64,000 bases of DNA from NCBI GenBank assembly GCA_028564675.1, contig JAOVVO010000141.1, forward strand, positions 1-64,000. Reading direction: 5' to 3'. Position 1 is the stretch's first letter; each line of letters begins with the position of its first letter. Source of the DNA: Onchocerca lupi. Taxonomy: Eukaryota; Nematoda; Chromadorea; Rhabditida; Onchocercidae. Below the pieces are notes generated by a model, which saw only the letters and a program-made list of their open reading frames with translations, was not told the origin of the DNA and ran no database searches. Below are positions 49,641 to 62,822 of this stretch, in pieces. A program made the translations under genes and the position numbers.

Positions 49641-50551
49641 TTGTTGGCATTGGAATGTGACATTAACAAACAGTTGGAATACCACGGAGGATAATTCTTG
49701 AAGACACGAAGTAGAATAAGAAATCTCTTCAGTTGGTAACAGCAGACGACTTAGATTGTTCCAATTGGTTATTTCATGGATTGTCTCCTTCATGAAACAT
49801 TATATTTTAAAACTGTTTAAATCATTTTCTAACTCCACTTTCTTATCGAGCGGAACCAACAGCTTGGATTCGAAGGAAACGTTACAAGTTTCATCTCAGC
49901 CTTCAGTAACTCGCTTTTTCTAAAGCTTGAGCCGTTTGATGTCACAGATAACTAATGTTCTCCGGATTAACGTCACAGATATTACATTACATGGTTTGAC
50001 GTAATACGTGATTATAGCACAAGAATTCATAATTTTCCTTATTTAAACTCAGTTATCCATGGAATTTCGGCCATTCGCCACTTCAGTCCTCCACACATTG
50101 ATGTCAGTCTCGAATCTTGCACTGATCTGCATCCTTATCTTTCCTTTTAATTCACCCGATGGCCCCTGACCCCAATTGCTCATTGAAATTCATCCCCTTC
50201 AAAGCCAATCTTACCGTACAACGACTCGAATTAAAACTTTGTCGTAAAATTGCCACTGTTGGTTTTGTGCTGTTACCATTCTACTGATTCGATTTTCAAA
50301 TCTTTCAAATTTAAACTTATTTCTGCTGATGTTGGCGTGTCTGATAGGCGCAGGGAAGGTTGTTATTTAGAGGTACTTTAAGTTCGAGTTATTAATCAGC
50401 TTTTTTAATTATATTTAAATTCTTTATTATTTCGTTTCATTACAGTTCAGCAAGAGCATTGTCCATACAGACTGAGCCTTATCAGTTTGAGTTACATGTC
50501 ATCATTCTCCTGTTGTTTTTTCAGGTTATTATTGCCAGTAAAAAGATCGAA

Positions 50552-53500
50552 ATGATTCCACGACTACAATGCCTCATTTGTTTGGATTCGCTTGCTTTGA
50601 ATGAAAGCGCAGCTATACGCTGTGGCCATACATTCCATCTACACTGTATCTTACAATGGCTTGAGGTAAAGCTTCATTTTAAATCTCACTTCTGATCCTT
50701 TCCTGTTACCTTTCTCATCCTCTTCTTATTTAGTTTTACTTTTTCCAATTTGTGATTTAAAGGACTTAGGTTGATATTGTTTGGTATATGATGTATGTTT
50801 CCCAAGGCATTACGAGCTAATGCTTATCTGCGATGATGGCTTATCTTTCGATATATACATCTATTTTTCATTTCTTGATAATATCTGTCCCATTACCAAT
50901 GGCATTTAATGAAATGCTACCCATTAAGGCAGATCGAGTAATAGATAAGATTATCGTAGACATATTTTTAGAAGTCTTAAACAAATCGAAAAGGATTACC
51001 TATTTCGATTGGTTGACGTGATCTTGCGATCCCCTTACTAATATTTAAACAAACGAATGGTTTAGCAGTGAAAGTCTTGGAATTCGTTGGTGTCTCGTGA
51101 ACAAATGATCATAGAGAACAGTACTCGTTGAAGATGTTGTGTTTAGTGACTTATAATTTAATTTCATCGTTACACAATCTCTCCAGTTTCTTTCTCTTCT
51201 TTTCTTTTCATCCATCTCAAAGAACAATCATTTCCTAGTTATTGCAGAACTGTAAAACTTGTCCGGTTTGTCGAAAGAAGACTACAGCAAGGGATCTCAT
51301 CCGACAGCTCTTTTTTCAAATGGAAGAGAATGAAAACTTCAATTCTGATAGCACTGATCTATTCAAAATGCATAATGAAGTTTCCTATTTGTTCGCTTTT
51401 TACCAAATTGCGAAAGCCATTTTTAAAAAATATAGTTTTGCAGAAAAATAATGCATAATTAATATATGTCTCATCTGCTTCGCTATGGTGGTTTTGTTGC
51501 GCTTTATCTTTTTCGTTACATTTGTATTTCATGTTGATAATTTAATTACATAAAAATAATATGTCGTATGATGTATCGTTTCATGTTTATTTTTTTTGCG
51601 ACTGCAATATTTCCAGCTCCAAAATGCTTTGGATAATCTCAAGAAGGAAAAGCAAGCTGCCGCTAAAGCAAAGGATGAAGCCAGTGGTTTTTTGGCTGCG
51701 AATCTTTCATTGGTATTATTGGATTATATAAAAAATTAGCATTTATTGAGCTGCAACAACTCTTATGTTATTTACATTTTAAGCTTCGGAAGAAGTTTTG
51801 TTTAAATTGACTTTGTTTCTTTCATATCTTGATTCTTTTTCTTCTCCTGAAGAAAAATCTTGAGTAAAATGATTTGAATAAATTAACTTATGAAAAGCAA
51901 AAACTATAAGTTTATTGAAGAATTGACTTTAGCAAATTTTCACATGGAAATTTTAAATTTAGAAGGAGAAGGTAATAAATTTGGAATCGATTTCTCGACG
52001 TAATGTGCAACAAATTAAACATCTGGAAGGTATGCTTACACAGCAACTGAATATGGAGAAAGAGTTGGAAAAATATAAGAAACGGCTGCAAGCTGCTGAA
52101 TTGTGAGTTCCTCTATTCTATTGTTTTAATATATTATTCGAAATTTAAAATATTTTTGAATATACCACCTAATATATTAGTAGGACTTTTTAGTCTTCAT
52201 TCTAGCTCTTTGATATATGATTGCACTATTTTGCTTTTAGTATAAATAGATTTCCTCGAAGAAGTGCTCAAGTTTCGTCATTTTTCTTCCTGAGAAGCTG
52301 ATTTTAAAAAGTAAATTCATCTTCAATAGTTGAATAAAACGTTTTGTACGTATTTAGTGTATGAAATTGTAAGAGTCCAAAATTTACATTTCATCATGTC
52401 TTTTGCAGCTATAACTTGCTTAACGATATGAAAAATGAACCTGTTTTGGAAATCGATAAATATATCAGCAAAGAAGGATTAGAAATGAAGAAATTCATTA
52501 CCTTGCTGAGGAGGTAATATATTTGCATTTTCGTGTTTTGAATTTGTAAATATGGGAAAATAATAATAATATATGTAAGCGTTATTGTAATAAAAAAGCA
52601 TGTTTTATTATCTTTCTTATTCTAAAGATCAGAAGATATTCTGCGATTTTGAACCAGACTATGTAGTTAAACTATTTTCACAAAATCATACTATCCATAT
52701 AATTCAAATCATTTTCGAGAAAATTGGTTGGACAAATCCTTTCTGTTTTTAATTTATATAGATTTTACTTTTTTTCCTGAATAGGAACGAATTTGCTGAT
52801 TATTTTACTCTGTTTTTATTTCATATAGATTTGATTTTTTTTCCTGAATATTAACGAATTTGCTGATTATTTTACCGTCAAAAGAAAATCTGCACTCCGA
52901 AACATTTACACTTTATTGCGATAGAACTAACTCATAATTTATTGCAGGGAATTGAAAAAAACCAGAAAAACAGTGGAGAATCAAAAAGAAGAACTTCTAG
53001 AGAATGGAAAGAAAATCAGTGAACTGCAGAAAAAAGTGAATAAATCTGTTCTTCTACTTCTTGCTTTTCCTACTTCGTCCTTCTCTATTTCCTTTTATTA
53101 TTTGATAATTTTGAAGAAAGTCATATCAGTTCAAAGTATCGAATTTCTGCTATACGCTTATATCCATTTACTCGTAGGCTCTATACGCTTGTCGCAACGT
53201 AGTATATTTTTCCCTTTATTTGTTAGTAAAAAACATCTCCATACTCATAACTTCGTTGTTGTTGTTGTTCAGCCTTCGATTTGCTGTATTTTAACATTAT
53301 GATTTTCAGTTAAATGAACATAAAAACCTCAATGTAGCATTGAAAAAAGAACTTGCTTCAACTCGAGCAGATCCTTCACAAACAATCATGAATGGAGCGC
53401 TTGAAGAAGTTATTGCTTTTAGGTTAATTTGATTTCCAAAGCTTACAAAAATTTCTCATTTCTGTCTCTATCAAGCTCTTCTATGCCTCAGAGAAAATAT

Positions 53501-54410
53501 CTCGTGAACATTGTTAACAAGACCGATTTACTAAGAATGTTTGACAAAAAGCATACATTGCTAATTGATTTATTTTTTTTTGCAGTCCAGGGCAACATTC
53601 ATTTTCATCAATTGACTTAGATGACCACAAAATGTTCCCAGCTTCACTTATAGCTTCGGCATATAGAAGTACTTCCGGAAATACTGGTTTAGTGGAAAAG
53701 GTTCAACGAATGACGCCAGTTCAAAACAAATTGGAAATTTCCATTTCCGAAAATGAAACAGCAAGGTTTGTGTGCAATGTTATGAGAAGATATTGCCATA
53801 TTTATCAGTACTGTTCATTCTCTGAGTTAGTGCTTCTTTATGATATGTAGGAGCGTGCCAAAAAGATTCATTAAAAAAGGTTAATGATACTGATTAGGCT
53901 AGCAATGAGAGTGGTTCATCTAGCGCTGAATTATTTGAATCAATTTTCGAAAGAATTAGAAATTTTTTTCCTTGCTTCAATGCTTAACGTAGTTGTCTCT
54001 TTGAAAGTTTCAACATTTAACTGCATGATCTTATTGTTTGCTATCTTCGGATTGAGTTTTCCTAATGGATTTTCATAATTTAGTAAAATTAAAACTTAAA
54101 AAATTTTATTGTATCAGTGATAGTTAATAATCATTTAAAATATAGTTGCGAAAAAGCCTCGAAAAACGAATTGCGAGCAAATGCTGAAGACGATATGGAA
54201 GAAGTTTTTGTGCCTCCCATTGTTCGAAGATGTGCTACTACAACATTGTCTTGTGGAACATTACATAAAACGCCTACCACGAAATGTAATAAAATGATGG
54301 GAAACGGAGAATCGTTGAAGAAAAGAAGTTTATTTGCTCAACATCATAAAAAAAAAGGAGCTCGATGTTCACGATACCATGATTTGAATGATACTATTAC
54401 TATTGATTGA
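50552..54410 (+). CDS. TRAIP-like RING-type E3 ubiquitin ligase
   Basis: Nine exons: 50552-50665, 51248-51379, 51617-51712, 51963-52102, 52409-52513, 52948-53035, 53310-53422, 53586-53765, 54146-54410, all in phase, giving 410 residues (human TRAIP is 469). TRAIP ubiquitinates replication and repair proteins in the nucleus. The N-terminal RING has CLIC (Cys 7 and 10), RCGHTFHLHCILQWLE (Cys 24, His 26, His 29, Cys 32) and, from exon 2, CKTCPVC, in the family's order. It is followed by ARDLIRQLFFQ, a TRAIP signature, then a long coiled coil of about residues 75-250 (exons 2-7) and a Ser/Thr-rich tail with VPPIVRRCA. No obvious C-terminal PIP-box was seen. The start follows a TTTTTTCAG acceptor ending at 50524, consistent with trans-splicing; an upstream in-frame ATG at 50459 is less likely. 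Intron 5 contains a 67-bp tandem duplication. Confidence 0.88.
52743..52876. repeat. 67-bp tandem duplication in a TRAIP-like gene intron
   Basis: Unit 1 is 52743-52809 and unit 2 is 52810-52876; they have equal length and 60 of 67 positions identical. Each contains TTCCTGAATA and ACGAATTTGCTGATTATTTT. The duplication lies in intron 5 and does not affect the coding frame. Confidence 0.9.
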
Positions 54411-55790
54411 ATAATTGGAGAGAGCATTTTCATGGCTCCACAACTTTCGTATTATTTGTCCCCCATTCTCTAAGAATCAAGAAATATATAATATAGATCG
54501 TGTTCAGTTGGCTATATATATATAGTGTACATCTGTCTGATGTTGCAAAAAACTATTGCAAAATTCCATTGTTAGTATTGCTGTTCATGCAATTTTAATT
54601 TGTATTGATTATCATTGTCATCTATTTGGCTGTTCTCTTATCTTGTTAATAATGCTCATGTGAGCATTATTGTATGCTGACATTGCTAGGATAATTCGTT
54701 TAAGCGAAGAATTAGATTCGAATGATGCGAGTATGATTCCAGAAGAACAGAAACTCATCAGATAGTTTATCATATTTAACAGTTTCTCATTTGTTATTAG
54801 CTTCCAGATTATGTTTGAATCACCGGTTATTTAAGAATATGCATCCTAAATTTAGCATAAATGCAGTTAATTTCTGGAAGCTTTTGAATGGCAATTTTAG
54901 TTTCAATTTTTTCTCCATTAAATTTATATTTCCTCTACTGAAGATAGAACAGTAAGCTATGCTTTCGATCACACTTTTCATGAATTTCATCGTTTTTTAA
55001 GTATTTGTTGAAAATTAAATAAAAAGCTATAAAGAAGTGTTTGAATATCAACTATGAAAGGAGTTATTACTTTGTTTCACTCACTGCTGGTTCTGTCCCA
55101 TCTTCTATTCGAAATGATTTGTAGAGAAGCGTGTGAATCGTGTAGGTGAATTTAGCCTTGAAAGGCCACAAGAATTTACTTTGCTGCACTCTTCCTCTCA
55201 TCATCCCATCTGATTATTTAAATGAAATTTTAGCTCCCTCATTGCAAATTAAGCCTGAACATAATATGAGCCAAGCACATAGATTAAGATTAGTGCTAGC
55301 ATTAAATGTTCATATTCCAATACTTCTAATCTCATTCTTGAATTTATATAGGCAAGAATACCAGCCATTTGAAGTAACAAAACAAATTCTAGAAAATGGT
55401 ATTCGATATCGATATCGACCTGAAATAACCACAAGTTAATGAAGCGGCAAGAGGAATCCAGATTATATTTACTGCTTCCGACATATTGCAATAAACATCA
55501 GAGACTGGTGGTTAGTGGTCAAAGGTCAACAATACTAAACCAAGTATTAAGGACGGGAAGAATCATTATGAGAAAAGAATAAACAGACTTTTGGATGAGA
55601 ACTGATAAAAATATAGACTTAAAAAAAATTTTTTTGAAAGAATAAAGTGAATCCAAAAACTGGACGATAAACAAGACACGAACAAACTTTAAGAAGATAC
55701 TGAAGAGATTCATAACGGAATAGAGAAATAATGCGAATGGTGAGAAATTTCTGAGCATTTTCAAATCTGATTCTATTTTATGGTATTTCT
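54411..55790. other. Intergenic region between convergent genes
   Basis: Holds the 3' flanks of the TRAIP-like gene (plus) and the ZP gene (minus). A near-perfect palindrome, AATAATGCTCA-TG-TGAGCATTATT, is at 54648-54671. Open stretches at 55146-55439 and on the minus strand lack family resemblance. Confidence 0.5.
54648..54671. repeat. 11-bp inverted repeat with 2-nt centre
   Basis: AATAATGCTCA and TGAGCATTATT are exact reverse complements separated by TG. The site is 3' of the TRAIP-like gene. The centre is too small for an RNA loop, so a DNA palindrome or a dimer-binding site is more likely. Confidence 0.85.
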
Positions 55791-58700
55791 TCAAATTTGC
55801 CATCGCTGAACATATTTTTCGAAACTTGGAACAAAACCACATTTGAGCAAATGATTATTATAGTAGCGTTTCTGTATGAAAATGATAACCAAGAGGAAAG
55901 TCAATAACAGGATGAAGATTATAGTTTGCAAAAGCATTCCCTTTTTTAGTTCCATGCATGCTATGTTTGATATTTCGGGTGACCTTCTTTGATTCATTTC
56001 ATTGTGCTCGAGAATTATTAACTGAAAATATTTGTTAATTACTTTTACTTACATGGACTGTTAACTTTGATTGTTGCACCATAATTACACATTATGGAAT
56101 ATAACGCAAGATGAAGAAGACCCATTCTTGCTGGATCGATCAGAATTCCTTTCAAAAATGTACTAGATTTCAAGCGTTAATTACTATGCTTGTACTGTGC
56201 TAGAAAAATGATTTGTTTTGGTCAAAAGAAATGCATCTCATTACACTCAACTTGCGTGCATACACTTTAAATTTCAAAGCATCCTGAAAATCTACAATTC
56301 TAGCCATCCTGTTAAGTAGAATTGAATTATGAAAGCAACTTCAGTCTTTTCATCATTTTATTTCTAGTTTCTGAACGAGTAGAACCGCAAAATGTAACTC
56401 ATTACTCAACCTTTTTTCATCAAATGAGTTATTCTTTAAGCTATAAATTCAACTTAACATGAAAACTTCAAAACCTGGTCAGCATTGACATCTAGTGTGA
56501 AACGATTAACGATGGTGGAATTCATTACAATAAGAAATTTCCGGGAAAGAGAATCCATTGTGAGTCCAGATTTTTTCACGGAACGTTTTCGTTTATAATT
56601 TCTCGTTTTATTTTGCCCCAGGTCTGACAGTGAGAACCATTTAATTTCTTGGTATTATTTGGTACATAATCAAAAATAAAAATTATTATTTGATGTATAA
56701 TCAATAGCATCTGTATAATTTCTGGATCCAATACTATTTGAATATCAAAAATGCGGTGGAAGCAGTAATTGTTAAAATTTTGAAAAAAAAATGAGAACCC
56801 ATCAGTATTCAAATCTCGTTCAAAATCATTTTCTAAAGATAACAATTTTTCTAATTTCTTACCGTCAACTAGGTGAAAAGACAGAAACTTCTGTGGATTC
56901 TATAAAACAAAAGAAGCTGCACTAGGTATATCGGTTTACTTAATCACAGGTTAACACTTCTCATATTAGTTTATCTTGAACCACCTATCATTCACAGTAC
57001 TCATTATTTAATCATTTGTCACTGAATAAAACAAAATTATAATTCGATGTTGCATACTGTATTAAATATAATTGATTTACCTCGTTGCGTAACCTCGCAT
57101 AGTTGGTCATGATCTAGCGACACCATTGATGAAGCGGTCGATTTTGCAGACTTTGTAGTAGTAGGTTTTTGCTGAGTAGGAACTGTTCTAGAAGGTTCAA
57201 TTGTGCAGTTAGGTGGCTGAAAAAAAAGTAAAAATAAATGATTCAATGTTTGCTCAATGCTTGTCCTATAAATCTTTTATTTTGTATTTATGAATAAGAC
57301 AATAGCCGTGTAAATATTTCTCCATGTATGGAACGACACATTGCTCTTTTTCTGAAATTAGAAGCGAATGTTTTCCGAACAAGAGATTATAGCAAGTGAT
57401 ATATATTTTATTCTTATCAGATATTCATTACTTTATTTCATTTGGCCATGAAAGCAGAATCACTGCATTAAGGCCAGACGAATTGATAGAACAAGAATGA
57501 TGTGAACATAAATTTTCTGAGAGCGAATAATCAAGTACCGAAATGCCTATACAACCGTTTCCTGCTTTAATGCAGACTGTTACTTTGCACTGAAAGTGAA
57601 TCATGAGTTGATCGATAAATTTGAACGCTGGTACCACGGAATATGCTTTTGTGAGATCCTTACTATATTCCAGTGGATCCATTAAGGTAGAGTCTGTGAT
57701 ACAGCTAGAAATATTATTAATTAATCGAGCATCATTACTGACTAGTAACTTGTCCTGCATCCCAAATGCCAATTTGAAGTTATAATATTTTGGGAAATTT
57801 TTTTGAAAAAAAGGACATTCAGAAGAAGTTTTGAATTCCACAACCAAGTTTGAAATGACTTCAAAGTTCTTTTAACCAATATCAAAAAACTTTTGCGCAT
57901 TTATAGCTTTCATAAAAGTGTACGCAAAAGAATAGAACGTGTTAGTAAAATGTGGAAAGCAATTTAGCATCAAAACTCAGCTCTATTTCGAAATTAATCA
58001 AACTTACCCTCGATCATCAACAAGCTGAAAAGCATTCTCATCAGATTTACGAACAAAGCATGAATGAATAAGCATACCGTATTTTTCTGAAAATTATAGC
58101 TTGCTCTATTTCCGAACAGTGATAAAATTGTAGTCAGAAACTGCTTCCATGTAAATTTATTATGAAAAATCTAGGATTGAATGAAAAAGCAAAAATTTTT
58201 TCAAATGTATAGATAGAGTGAAAATGAATTTAAGCTCGCTGCATTAAACTTAGTTTTTGGAGATTTTGAAATGAAGACGGAAATTGAAAATAAAAGCAAA
58301 AAGAAAACGTAGCATGAATAAAATCACTTTAGTGAGAATGGAAACAAAATTAGGTCTAGATAGATCTGATTGAATAAAAAGGAAAAAATAATTAAATCTA
58401 AAATTCAATTTAATAAATCTGACTGTAATAATAGTGATTGCTTGATCACAGCTTTTTACTGTGATAATTCGGCTAGACATCGAAAACAGTATGAATAGTA
58501 CCTCAGGAAGAATTCTGCGACATGCAAAGAATTGATGATCTCAGTTCAAAATTGTCACCTGATGCGCAGCTCCATGTATGAATCAGTTTATCGCCAACAT
58601 TTGCATATTTCACCGGTTTGCCGGTTACTGAATTCAGCACCTCATAGACACACTTCATCACATTTTCACTTGATAGTTCTTTTGTCGTTAAGAGGTTGCT

Positions 58701-60007
58701 AAAATTTAAATAACACAGTTAGCTTTAACTCCATAAAAAGAGCTAAATGAAATGGCAATAGAGCAGTAAACATTGAAACTTTAGAACAATTCTGAAGAAT
58801 CATCATACTTTCGGATTCATTTGAAAAGCCCATTCGATTCTAAACTAGATTTTTATATTTTGCCGCTCTTCAAATCGGTCAATATTGTTCTGTTCTGTTG
58901 AACCTGATAAGATATTATCATCAAAAATCATTGAGTAAGTGAATTCGGAAGTACAAAACTTCCTGATCTAATATTTGCCCCTACTTAAATTACCTTACCC
59001 GACTTCCATATTCTGATTTAAATTGTTGAAGCCTTTCTTATAGAAACACTTCACACGATATATTCTATCGTCTTGTGTTAAAAACAAATGGTGATATTGA
59101 ACGACGACAACGACGACATAGTTGAAACCTGGCGGTTCTTTCTGAAATATATTGCATATGTAGAATCATAGCTGTTCACTAGTTGTTTGATTAAAGATCA
59201 CTTTTCGGCTTTTATTTCAGGGCATTCGAGATTCTCTTTTTCCTGTCTACGAGACAAGTTAAAAACTGGAACTCTCCTCCGAATAGCTATATTTCAGGTA
59301 TTTCACTTAAAATGAATATGCCTGTTGTTCACATTTCAGTTTACAACCACTCATATATGGAATATCAAAGGAAACTGTGTCGTTAACTGGCTTCTGCGTG
59401 TAATCTAAATGACATCTTTCATTCATGAAGGATTCCTTCACATAAATATGTCCATGAAACGGCTCTTCCAATTCGAAAAATAATCGCAAGCCGTTCATAT
59501 AACATTCCTAAAAAAAAAAAAAAAAAAGTTGAATGATGACATGACTGTGTAGCAGAAAAGATAACTCAAAAGTCGATATATTTGTTGTTAATTACAGTAA
59601 TTCGTTTTATTTGCAATTGATGGAGTTGATGTAAAAATTTGTATGCATTCTGATATTTTGAAATCAGAAATTAACCGACTTGCATATGGCAACAGCTACG
59701 CTATGCATCCATTGCGTATATTAAATTAGATTGGTAGCAAAAACTTATCGAAATTTTTTATAATCATCTTAGCAGGCTCATCTGAGAAGTTGAACACTAC
59801 AATACAGACGTGACATTTTATCGTCTATTCATGATCAGATGGACAAATTGATAGTTATAAGCAGTAAATACTAATAATATATGTTTGGATTTCTCAAAGT
59901 AAGAAGGCAAAAGATACAATTACCAGTACTGGTTCTTTTAATGTCCATATCTGCTGTGACAACAACGTGATGAAGAGTACTTCTAGTAGCAGTACTACTG
60001 ATCGCAT
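55791..60007 (-). CDS. ZP-domain (cuticlin-like) single-pass membrane protein
   Basis: Seven exons on the minus strand: 60007-59924, 59507-59322, 59141-58999, 58698-58559, 57858-57539, 57216-57058, 56021-55791, giving 420 residues. Nematode ZP proteins polymerise in the cuticle or apical matrix. A signal peptide (MRSVVLLLEVLFITLLSQ) is followed by ZP-N (ECYMNGLRLFFELEEPFHGH, IYVKESFMNERC, VQYHHLFLTQDDRIYRVKCF), ZP-C (KYANVGDKLIHTWSC, DPLEYSKDLTKAYSVV, FKFIDQLMIHFQCKVTVC), a Ser/Thr-rich linker, a basic QRR site upstream of the membrane segment that could be a cleavage site, and a C-terminal transmembrane helix (TIIFILLLTFLLVIIFI) with a short tail. Intron 2 needs a GC donor (CAG|GCATAT at 59321). 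The exon 5 acceptor (TTTGAAG ending at 57859) and exon 6 donor (ACA|GTATGC) are phase-driven choices; an earlier donor at 57080 (G|GTAAAT) would break the frame unless another exon exists. An acceptor ending at 60062 precedes the ATG. Confidence 0.85.
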
Positions 60008-60061
60008 CAGGAAGAGAAGAAAGCAAATCCGGTAGCGGTAATTTGCAGGAATCTTCAGTAA

Positions 60062-62787
60062 CTGAAGAAATCTGTCGTCAGAAAACTGGTGAAATGGCAC
60101 CAATATAATTGTATCCTTGGACTATCTTCGAACTTTTCTCTTTTATTTCTATCAAAAATTAATTTAAATGAAACCCGCCCATTTATTATTTTATTAAAAG
60201 TTCTCTTAAAGAATGGAAGATGGAAAAGCTCTGCTTGCTGCCTAATTTGTTAATCCTACCGTATTTTCACTGTCAATAAGCGCTTTTTTAATCCGATTGA
60301 CACACATGCATTAATGAATCTGTGTTTGTGGTCGAAAATAAATGGTATAATCCGTATATATAACTTTGAATTATGAAACTAATATAAAATTAACGCTTAT
60401 GGATCCCAAGCGGCAACTATTTTTGAATAATTTTATACAATGCACGTCAATTTATCTTTCAGTTATGTCCACCTGATTAACAAGCTAAGAGCCAGTGAGA
60501 GTTAATTTGTAATTTGGCTTCTTGATAAGAATTCATAATTTCGACCATCAGAATATTCCGATTTATCCATCGTCCATCACATTCTCGACAAATGCAAGCA
60601 ATGTCGTGGAAGTAATTTGCGGAAGATTTTCTGTTGAGGATTGGAACTTGGTACAGATGATTTTGTTGTCTATTGAAGTCCTTGATATGATGGATTTCAT
60701 TAGTCCTAATTAAGTTACACAATGAATTGATGAATATCGATAATAAACCGATAATTTGGACTTCCTCTGATAGGGAAGAAGTTATGGGAATTAACAGAAT
60801 TTGATGAGGTTTGGAGAGCGCCGCTTGTCAAATACCGTCAGAAAAGAATTATAACACTGATCGATCAGAGCAAAGAATTGAATAACTTGACTAAATAGAG
60901 TAAAGATCGAATGAACGATGAAAGCATTCTTTCAGATAAAAATTCTTTCTTAAAATGAAGTTGTCAAATTTGAATTTCTTCACTTTATATCCGGAAGAAA
61001 GAGCAAATTTTTTCTTCTTATTTTTATCATGCCATGATTTAATTTTCCCTTATTTTTTACCAAGCCATGTAATTTGGGTCCATAAGCAGCATTATTATAA
61101 ACTGACTTTGGAAAAGGATTTGACCTTTGCTCTGAACAGTACAACATCCATATAACACATTTACTACATGTAAACTCCAACACAATCTCCAGCAAAACCA
61201 ATTTCAGCGCAAGAGAGGAAGATAATTTACAACATGTTAGCGTAGCGCAAAGAGAGTTGTTTACTCTATGTCAACATAGCACAGCATAATTTACAATATG
61301 TTAATTATAGCGAAAAGGTCAAACGTTTGCTTATACAAAAAAGATTCTTGATTAATTCGTCATGTTTATGTTCCAAAAATATTTCGGTTTTACTGACAAG
61401 CAGTTAAATTCCGAAACACAAGATTGCGCCTTTCAGAGAGTTCCCTGAGAGTTCTTAGAACCACTCACTGCGCACTGCGATAAACATTAATTTTGGATTC
61501 TGAAGAATTCGGTGCTACTGATTGCACGTCTTATCTTTTATTTAAGATCACTCATCATCAATCACTAAAAGTCCCTTAATGCATGTCCCAAAAAGTCAAC
61601 AGCCGTCATTGGACAGTTTAATTTTCCCAAGTGCTATCGCCCTAAAAGTGCTGTCACTCTCCGTACAGGCCTTATTCCAATATGAGAAACTGTCAGCAAT
61701 TTATAATTGATCTCGACCGTCCTGCAAATTCAATCACGATCGATGGAGAAATGCTTTCAGTCTCTGTCGTAGATGCAAATTATCACTCCATCAGTCTCCT
61801 CAACCTCGGCCCCAGCGTCCCTGTTCTCAACCATTGCTTCTCTTGTCCTTCAGTCTTCTACATTGTTTAATTCTTATGGCCATCGGCATATTCAGATTGA
61901 GCCAAGAAAGGAAAAGACATAGAGCTCTTGTCTTCTCAGCTTCTTTTCTTCTCATTTTAAGAGTGATGGGAATGTTCACTCTATTTCTGTTGTCTCTTTT
62001 TCTCATCGCTCTTATCCCAATTTCCAATTGTACGCCAAGTGATCTGGTTAATACCTCTCTATTAAAAGTTCGTCAGGTTACCTGATTGGTACAGACTGGC
62101 CAATCAGGTCACTTCTTTTACATACCTCAAGTCACAGAATCTAATTTCAAATTAAAAAACTTTAATGACCATGTGGAAGTTGCTTATTACAGCGCAAAAA
62201 TTCGTGTCTTCTTTTCCGTTGACAGGAGTTAAATGTGTTGGTACTCGGTAGTGGGAAGGGTAAGAAATCGGTATAGCAATGACCGCGTTAACGTGAATGC
62301 TTTGGCATGACGTTGACGTACGTTGTATGACAGAATCGAACTGTACTTTAAATTTCTTCATAGACTGTTAGTTCATAAATTTAGTTCCAGAATTCATATC
62401 ATCCAGTATAATATTTACGTGATTAAAGCTAATATATGCCTTCATTTAAAAGGTGATATGTTGTGTCGACTGATATTTCACATCATAGTGATAAGCTACC
62501 AGTGTTAACTAACGTATACCATGCTGCGAAGCGAAATGGTATAAGTTAACAGTCATATTTTGTCACTGTGGTGTGAAATGTCGTCGATATCATTCATTCA
62601 AAGATTGCTGAGAGTAAGGAGACAAAAAAATATTTATAATGAGTAAGTTGAGGAGCATAAATTGAAGTTGCGATAAACTGATAAGAAAATATTCTGTGCT
62701 TTTTCTTCTTAGTGTAATCCTGAAGTCATGATATCTTCGAACGTTGTTGGCTGAGAATTCTTGAAATTATCATTCCTTTGTATTATA
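60062..62787. other. Intergenic region, no recognised gene
   Basis: About 2.7 kb between the divergent ZP and WDFY-like genes. It contains a 64-bp-period direct repeat at 61.22-61.32 kb, a pyrimidine-biased, relatively GC-rich stretch at 61.6-62.05 kb with open frames on both strands, and a small inverted repeat (ACCTGATTGG...CCAATCAGGT) near 62.08-62.11 kb. None of these frames could be assigned to a family. Confidence 0.5.
61221..61317. repeat. Degenerate direct repeat, 64-bp period
   Basis: ATAATTTACAACATGTTAGC followed by GTAGCGCAAAG (from 61222) recurs as ATAATTTACAATATGTTAAT followed by TATAGCGAAAAG (from 61286). A partial third match (CAACATAGCACAGC) lies between them. Confidence 0.6.
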
Positions 62788-62822
62788 GGGGCAGATATTT
62801 AATATATTATTGGGAGCAATCC

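Larger units (their letters stand above)
47203..50524. other. Intergenic region downstream of paralogue B
   Basis: A poly(A) signal AATAAA is at 47553-47558. A 38-bp-stem hairpin lies at 48186-48266 and a decayed element related to 9.4-9.8 kb at 49.24-49.64 kb. The 75-codon open frame at 48874-49101 and the following one at 49062-49304 lead into that element and may be part of it. No host gene was recognised. Confidence 0.5.

Noticed and set aside
61682..62085. Overlapping hydrophobic open frames in a pyrimidine-rich stretch
   Set aside because: Leu/Phe/Ser-rich translation is expected from a pyrimidine-rich strand; open frames exist on both strands and no domain could be named.
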